In this document: piece after piece, positions 60,271 through 64,000 of the stretch | How the letters are laid out: the number at the start of each line of letters is the position of its first letter | How positions within the stretch are numbered: the stretch's first letter is position 1 | Source: Bordetella parapertussis | GTDB lineage: Bacteria > Pseudomonadota > Gammaproteobacteria > Burkholderiales > Burkholderiaceae_C | Direction: 5' to 3' | Assembly: GCA_945878355.1 (NCBI GenBank) | Contig: CAMCTC010000011.1 | Coordinates: forward strand, 14,810 to 78,809 | DNA length: 64,000 nt | Notes under the pieces: generated by a model | The model's input: only the letters and a program-made list of their open reading frames with translations | Databases searched by the model: none | Told to the model about the DNA's origin: nothing | Made by a program: the position numbers and the translations under genes

Positions 60271-63200
60271 TCAGGGGTAGACGCCGAACTGGGACAAGCT
60301 CAGTTCGGGATGACCGGCCACCAGCGTGTCGAAGTAAGCCCGGCTGACCATGTCGAGCGGGTTGCCGGCAGGCGCGTAGCTGCCATCGACATCGCCGCGC
60401 AGCACGCCGACCAGGCCGACATGGACAGGACTGGCCGCCGAGAGGTCGACGCTGATAGGCGCCGGCACCGCGCCGGGGCTCAGGCTGGACTTGCCGGGCG
60501 ACAGCATCGACGACACCGTGGGGTCGGTCTCATTGAAGAAGATCCACTGTGGGTCCGGCGAAGTCAGGCCGACCACATGCTTGAGCACGAAGATCGCGTC
60601 GCTGAGTTCCACCTTGCCATTGGCGTCGAAGTCGGCCGCGTAGGCTTGGTACGGCGACAGCAGCTTGCCCGTACCGTTGACGTCGAGTCCGACAATCATC
60701 TTGAGGATCGCGATCGCGTCCTGCAGGTTGACGGCCTGACTGGTGGCGGCGGCCTCGGCGCTGGGGACACCACGGGCCGCAGTCACGTCAAGGCTGGATC
60801 CAGCCCCTGCAGTGAGGCCCGCAGTTCCACCAGCGCTTGTGCTGGCCGCGTGGCCGGCGGCGCTCACGTCCACCGCGTCCAGCAGGGTATGCGCCTTCCA
60901 GCTGTAGGCCAGCAGGTCAACCACCTTACCAAGGCCGCCGCTCACCGACTCGGCAGTGCCGTGCAGGTCTGTGTACTTGGCCGTCACGGTGATGGCGTGA
61001 CCCACCTGCGCAGCGGACACCAGCAAGGACCCGGCCGTTGCGTCGCCAATCACCACGCCATCAGCAAACCACTGGTAACTGACAGGCCCCAGACCATCAG
61101 CATCGGTGGCAACGGCGGTCAGCGTTTGCCCCGCGGCCAAGCTGCCGTTGATGAACACAGAACCTGGGTCGTTGACGTTGACCACGGGTACGGTCGCAGC
61201 GCTGCCGACCGACTCGACCGTTCCCTGACCATCGGTGTAGCCCGCGACGACAGTGATCGCTTTGCCCACCTGGGCCTCGGTCAGCACCAGCGTGCTGCCG
61301 CTAGCGACGTTGGTGCCATCGGCTTTCCACTGGTAGCTGACCGCGCCCAGGCCATCGATATCCACCAACGTGTTGGTGGCGGTTAGCGTTTGGCCTTGCG
61401 TGACGGTGCCGGTGATCGCGACGCCGCCGGTGGGTGGGTCATTGACATTGGCCACCGCAGCGGTGAACCGGCTGGTGACGGATTCCGCCATGCCGTGGCC
61501 ATCGATGTAACTGGCGACGACCGTGATCGCTTTGCCAACCTGCGCCTCGGTGAGCACAAAGCTGCCGCCAGTTGCGCCGCTGATATTGCTGCCAGCCGCT
61601 TGCCACTGGTAGGCGATCGCGCCCAGGCCATCGATGTCGGCAAGTGTGTTGGCAGCCGTCAAGGTCTGGCCCTGGGTCGCCACGCCAGCGATCGTCACAC
61701 TGCCGGTGGGCAGATCATTGACATTGACCACCGCTGCGGTGGCGACGCTGGAAACCGCCTCAGCTGTCCCATGACCATCGGTGTAGCTGGCCACAACCGT
61801 CATTGCCTTGCCAACCTGTGCCTCGGCCAACACGAAGGTGCTGGAGTTGGCGCTCGCGATGTTGACGCCGGCGGCCTGCCACTGATACTTGATCGCGCCC
61901 AGGCCGTCGGGATCGGCGAGGGAGCTTGTCGCGGTCAAGGTCTGCCCTTGAATGGCGACCCCGCTGACAGTCACGACGCCGGTGGGCGCGTCGTTGACGT
62001 TGGCCACCGCCGCAGTGGCGCTGCTGCTGACCGTCTCGGCGCTGCCATGGCCATCGGTGTAGCTTGCGAGCACAGTGACCGCCTTGCCGACCTGGGCCTC
62101 GGTGAGCACGAAGGTATTTGAGGTGGCACTGGCAATGCTGGTGCCGTCCGCTCTCCACTGGTGGCTGATCGCACCCAGTCCATCAACATCGGCCAATGTG
62201 TTGCTGGCGGTCAGTGTCTGGCCTTGCGTCAAAGTGCCAGCGATCGTCACAGCGCCCGTGGGTGCGTTGTTCACATAGGCAACTGTCTTGAAGTTGTAGG
62301 TCGTCGTCCCTACAAAACTGTTCCCGGCCAAGTCCTTGACCGAGCCTTCGGAGAACACCACCGAATAGTCAGTACCGTATTTGAGGTCGGTCGTTGGGTT
62401 GAACGTCAACGCACTGCCCGAGATCGTCAGGTTGGCGCTGGTGGCTATCGCCACGGGAACGCCAGCCACTGTCTTGAGCACGACGTCCCCGGTGCCTCTG
62501 GCGATCGCTTCGCTGAAGCTCAAGACGACGTTGCTGTCCACGGCCACTGCGACGGCCTCGTCAGCGGGGCTAAAGTTTGTCACCGTCGGCGCTGTGGTGT
62601 CCAAAGCGGAGAGTGCGACGACGCCGTCGGCGAACGACAGGCGCTCGGCATCCAGTAAGGTGTCGGCGCCTTCGGTGGCGCCGCTGACTTTGAACCCTCC
62701 GGCTATCGTTGTGATGGTGTAGTCGGCCCTTGGTCCGCTGTAACTCACCGTGTCGGTGCCCGCACCACCGTCCAGCGTGTCGTCGCCCGCGGCGCCATAC
62801 AAGGTGTCGTCGCCCAGGCCACCTGTGATGGCGTTGGCCGCGGCATTGCCGTACAGGCTGTCGCTGCCAGCGCCACCCAACAGGTTCTCGATCACGCTGC
62901 CGAAATTGACGGTCACCTGACCAGCCGACGTGATCGTGGCCGACTTGCTGCCGACATAACCCCAGTAGCCGGGTTCCAGATAGAGCGTGACCGACTGTGA
63001 CAGCGCGGCCGCGCTGAGCGTGTCCTTGCCGGCGCCGTCCCAGATGAAATTGTCGGCGCTTGCGCTGACGATGTAGCTGTCGTCACCGTTGCGCGCTGAC
63101 GTGCTGGATGTGCTGGGGCCGTAGAGGTATTGCAGTGCAGCGATGTCCAATGGACTGTAGACCGCGTGGTACTGGGCTGGATCGCTGGTGTAGGACATCA

Positions 63201-64000
63201 GCGTCCAGGCCGTGATGTCCTCGGAAGCCGGCAGGTAAGGCGCCTCATTCACATCGCTCTGAAACGGGTGTTTCAGACCCATCGCGTGGCCAAGCTCATG
63301 GATCACCGTGCCTGCCGCGTAGCTACCATCGACCGGCGCGAGATTGTCTGGATCCCCACGATCGAGGAACAGGTCACTGCCAAGGGCCGCGCCAGAAGGA
63401 AGAAAGGCGTAGCCTGCGCTGTCGGTTTGCGTGTTGTTGGCAAAGGCGATGGTGTTCAAGGCCGACACGGTGCCGGCCTCGAAACGCAGGTCGATCACCG
63501 ACGACACATAGTTCATCGCCTGCACAGAAAACGCTATTTGCTGCTCGTTGAAAGGCAGGTAACCCAAAGCATTCGCTGGGTGGTCTGTGTCATAGGCCGG
63601 CAATGCGCTCGGGTAGGCATAGAAAAAAGTCTTGGCCGGGCCCAGCAGGGCAGCGAATTGAGCGCCATCACCGCCCAACAATGTGTCAAGCCAATAGGGC
63701 AGCGCCAATGCACCGTTGACATAGCTGACGATCTCGATGCTCGGCGGCAATTTGACGAAGCTCGTGCTGACGATCGCGGTGTCGTTGCCGCCAGTGTCAG
63801 AGAGCTCGAAATCGCGGCTGGCAATCATGTAGACATCATCGCCATCGCCACCATAGAGCAGGTCAGTGCCGGTTCCTCCTGACAGCGTGTCATTGCCAGC
63901 ATTCCCATACAGAGAATCATTGCCAGCGCCGCCATCCAGGCTGTCGTTGCCCTCCTGGCCGGACAGTGAATCGTTGCCGTCACCGCCCAGCAGCGTGTCG
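60271..64000 (-). CDS. Secreted RTX metalloprotease (M10/serralysin-like) with Ig-like repeats, N-terminus beyond the window
   Basis: The frame is open to the right edge; the visible 63800-64000 part codes for RTX calcium-binding nonapeptides ([18 protein letters not shown]). Then follow, N to C: the catalytic domain with zinc motif [11 protein letters not shown] (DNA about 63300-63268) and a Met-turn LMSYTSD; more RTX repeats ([18 protein letters not shown]); a Big_5-like Ig domain (about 62595-62285); five tandem repeats of about 91 residues (62277-60900); two dockerin-like loops ([17 protein letters not shown] and [22 protein letters not shown]); and a C-terminal [11 protein letters not shown] region. 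At least 1240 residues are visible. RTX repeats point to calcium-dependent folding after type I secretion; no secretion genes are in the window. The protease call is firm; the target is unknown. Confidence 0.9.
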   Translation of the reverse strand, partial: DTLLGGDGNDSLSGQEGNDSLDGGAGNDSLYGNAGNDTLSGGTGTDLLYGGDGDDVYMIASRDFELSDTGGNDTAIVSTSFVKLPPSIEIVSYVNGALALPYWLDTLLGGDGAQFAALLGPAKTFFYAYPSALPAYDTDHPANALGYLPFNEQQIAFSVQAMNYVSSVIDLRFEAGTVSALNTIAFANNTQTDSAGYAFLPSGAALGSDLFLDRGDPDNLAPVDGSYAAGTVIHELGHAMGLKHPFQSDVNEAPYLPASEDITAWTLMSYTSDPAQYHAVYSPLDIAALQYLYGPSTSSTSARNGDDSYIVSASADNFIWDGAGKDTLSAAALSQSVTLYLEPGYWGYVGSKSATITSAGQVTVNFGSVIENLLGGAGSDSLYGNAAANAITGGLGDDTLYGAAGDDTLDGGAGTDTVSYSGPRADYTITTIAGGFKVSGATEGADTLLDAERLSFADGVVALSALDTTAPTVTNFSPADEAVAVAVDSNVVLSFSEAIARGTGDVVLKTVAGVPVAIATSANLTISGSALTFNPTTDLKYGTDYSVVFSEGSVKDLAGNSFVGTTTYNFKTVAYVNNAPTGAVTIAGTLTQGQTLTASNTLADVDGLGAISHQWRADGTSIASATSNTFVLTEAQVGKAVTVLASYTDGHGSAETVSSSATAAVANVNDAPTGVVTVSGVAIQGQTLTATSSLADPDGLGAIKYQWQAAGVNIASANSSTFVLAEAQVGKAMTVVASYTDGHGTAEAVSSVATAAVVNVNDLPTGSVTIAGVATQGQTLTAANTLADIDGLGAIAYQWQAAGSNISGATGGSFVLTEAQVGKAITVVASYIDGHGMAESVTSRFTAAVANVNDPPTGGVAITGTVTQGQTLTATNTLVDIDGLGAVSYQWKADGTNVASGSTLVLTEAQVGKAITVVAGYTDGQGTVESVGSAATVPVVNVNDPGSVFINGSLAAGQTLTAVATDADGLGPVSYQWFADGVVIGDATAGSLLVSAAQVGHAITVTAKYTDLHGTAESVSGGLGKVVDLLAYSWKAHTLLDAVDVSAAGHAASTSAGGTAGLTAGAGSSLDVTAARGVPSAEAAATSQAVNLQDAIAILKMIVGLDVNGTGKLLSPYQAYAADFDANGKVELSDAIFVLKHVVGLTSPDPQWIFFNETDPTVSSMLSPGKSSLSPGAVPAPISVDLSAASPVHVGLVGVLRGDVDGSYAPAGNPLDMVSRAYFDTLVAGHPELSLSQFGVYP
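60895..62277 (-). repeat. Five tandem Ig-like repeat units in the RTX protease
   Basis: Units begin at 62277, 62001, 61725, 61449 and 61179 (minus strand), giving spacings of 276, 276, 276 and 270 bp. Each carries [29 protein letters not shown] and YTDGHGTAE motifs. The last unit is the most divergent. High DNA similarity suggests recent duplication or recombination between units. Confidence 0.9.

Noticed and set aside
60895..62277. CRISPR-like regular repeats
   Set aside because: The period is 276 bp and the repeats code for protein domains; there are no short repeats with unique spacers.

Overview
The window is high-GC DNA (about two thirds G+C by eye) from a betaproteobacterium, almost certainly Burkholderiales, with a flavour of the Rubrivivax/Leptothrix/Methylibium group. 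The main evidence is gene order: ABC ATPase-permease-bolA-murA-hisG-hisD; rplU-rpmA-obgE-proB facing ispB; tRNA-Pro followed by pilB-pilC-pilD-coaE-zapD-yacG; groES-groEL behind a CIRCE element; engB facing a dihaem cytochrome c4; and msrP-msrQ. Both window edges cut through genes. No CRISPR array, transposase, integrase or prophage gene was seen.

Layout. 1-4.5 kb (+): a compact redox cluster made of a ferredoxin/FlpD-like protein (cut by the edge), an unrecognised membrane-anchored protein, a haem-copper oxidase subunit-I-like protein and a three-part cytochrome b/[2Fe-2S]/flavin reductase fusion. 4.5-10 kb (-): hisD, hisG, murA, bolA and an ABC-2 exporter. 10-11.7 kb (+): a TetR regulator and a repeat-like protein. 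11.7-14.8 kb (-): proB, obgE, rpmA, rplU. 15-24.3 kb (+): ispB, tRNA-Pro(CGG), type IV pilus assembly genes, coaE, zapD, yacG, groESL. 24.4-27.7 kb: engB, cytochrome c4, msrPQ. 27.7-30.6 kb (-): a TRAP transporter. 30.9-32.2 kb (+): a hypothetical protein and a PlsC-type acyltransferase. 32.2-38.1 kb (-): a double-length UvrA with four ATPase modules. 38.2-43.4 kb (-): a branched-chain amino acid type ABC transporter (livK-G-F-H-M). 43.7-46 kb: an alpha/beta hydrolase convergent with a WS/DGAT-family acyltransferase whose active-site motif is degenerate. 46.3-51.4 kb (+): an ABC ATPase/FtsX permease/HlyD adaptor exporter and an unknown protein. 51.5-57.4 kb (-): an overlapping marR-adaptor-RND pump-BKACE operon behind a 21-bp palindrome. 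57.5-60.3 kb: a DUF429 protein and an FtsH paralogue. 60.3-64 kb (-): a secreted RTX metalloprotease with five Ig-like repeats and dockerin-like motifs, open at the right edge.

How the genes work together. Much of the window is housekeeping: cell wall, histidine and proline synthesis, ribosome assembly, quinone side chain, pili, chaperonin and periplasmic methionine repair. The accessory parts are three export systems, two solute uptake systems, lipid acyl-transfer enzymes and a large exoprotease. The most likely under-described system is the redox cluster at the left edge, where a flavin/[2Fe-2S]/dihaem-b fusion is encoded next to an oxidase-like subunit that seems to lack one histidine of the usual pair and has no CcoO/CcoP-type cytochrome c subunit beside it. 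A dispersed GC-rich repeat family runs through the window and in two places lies in frame inside genes (uvrA and livH).
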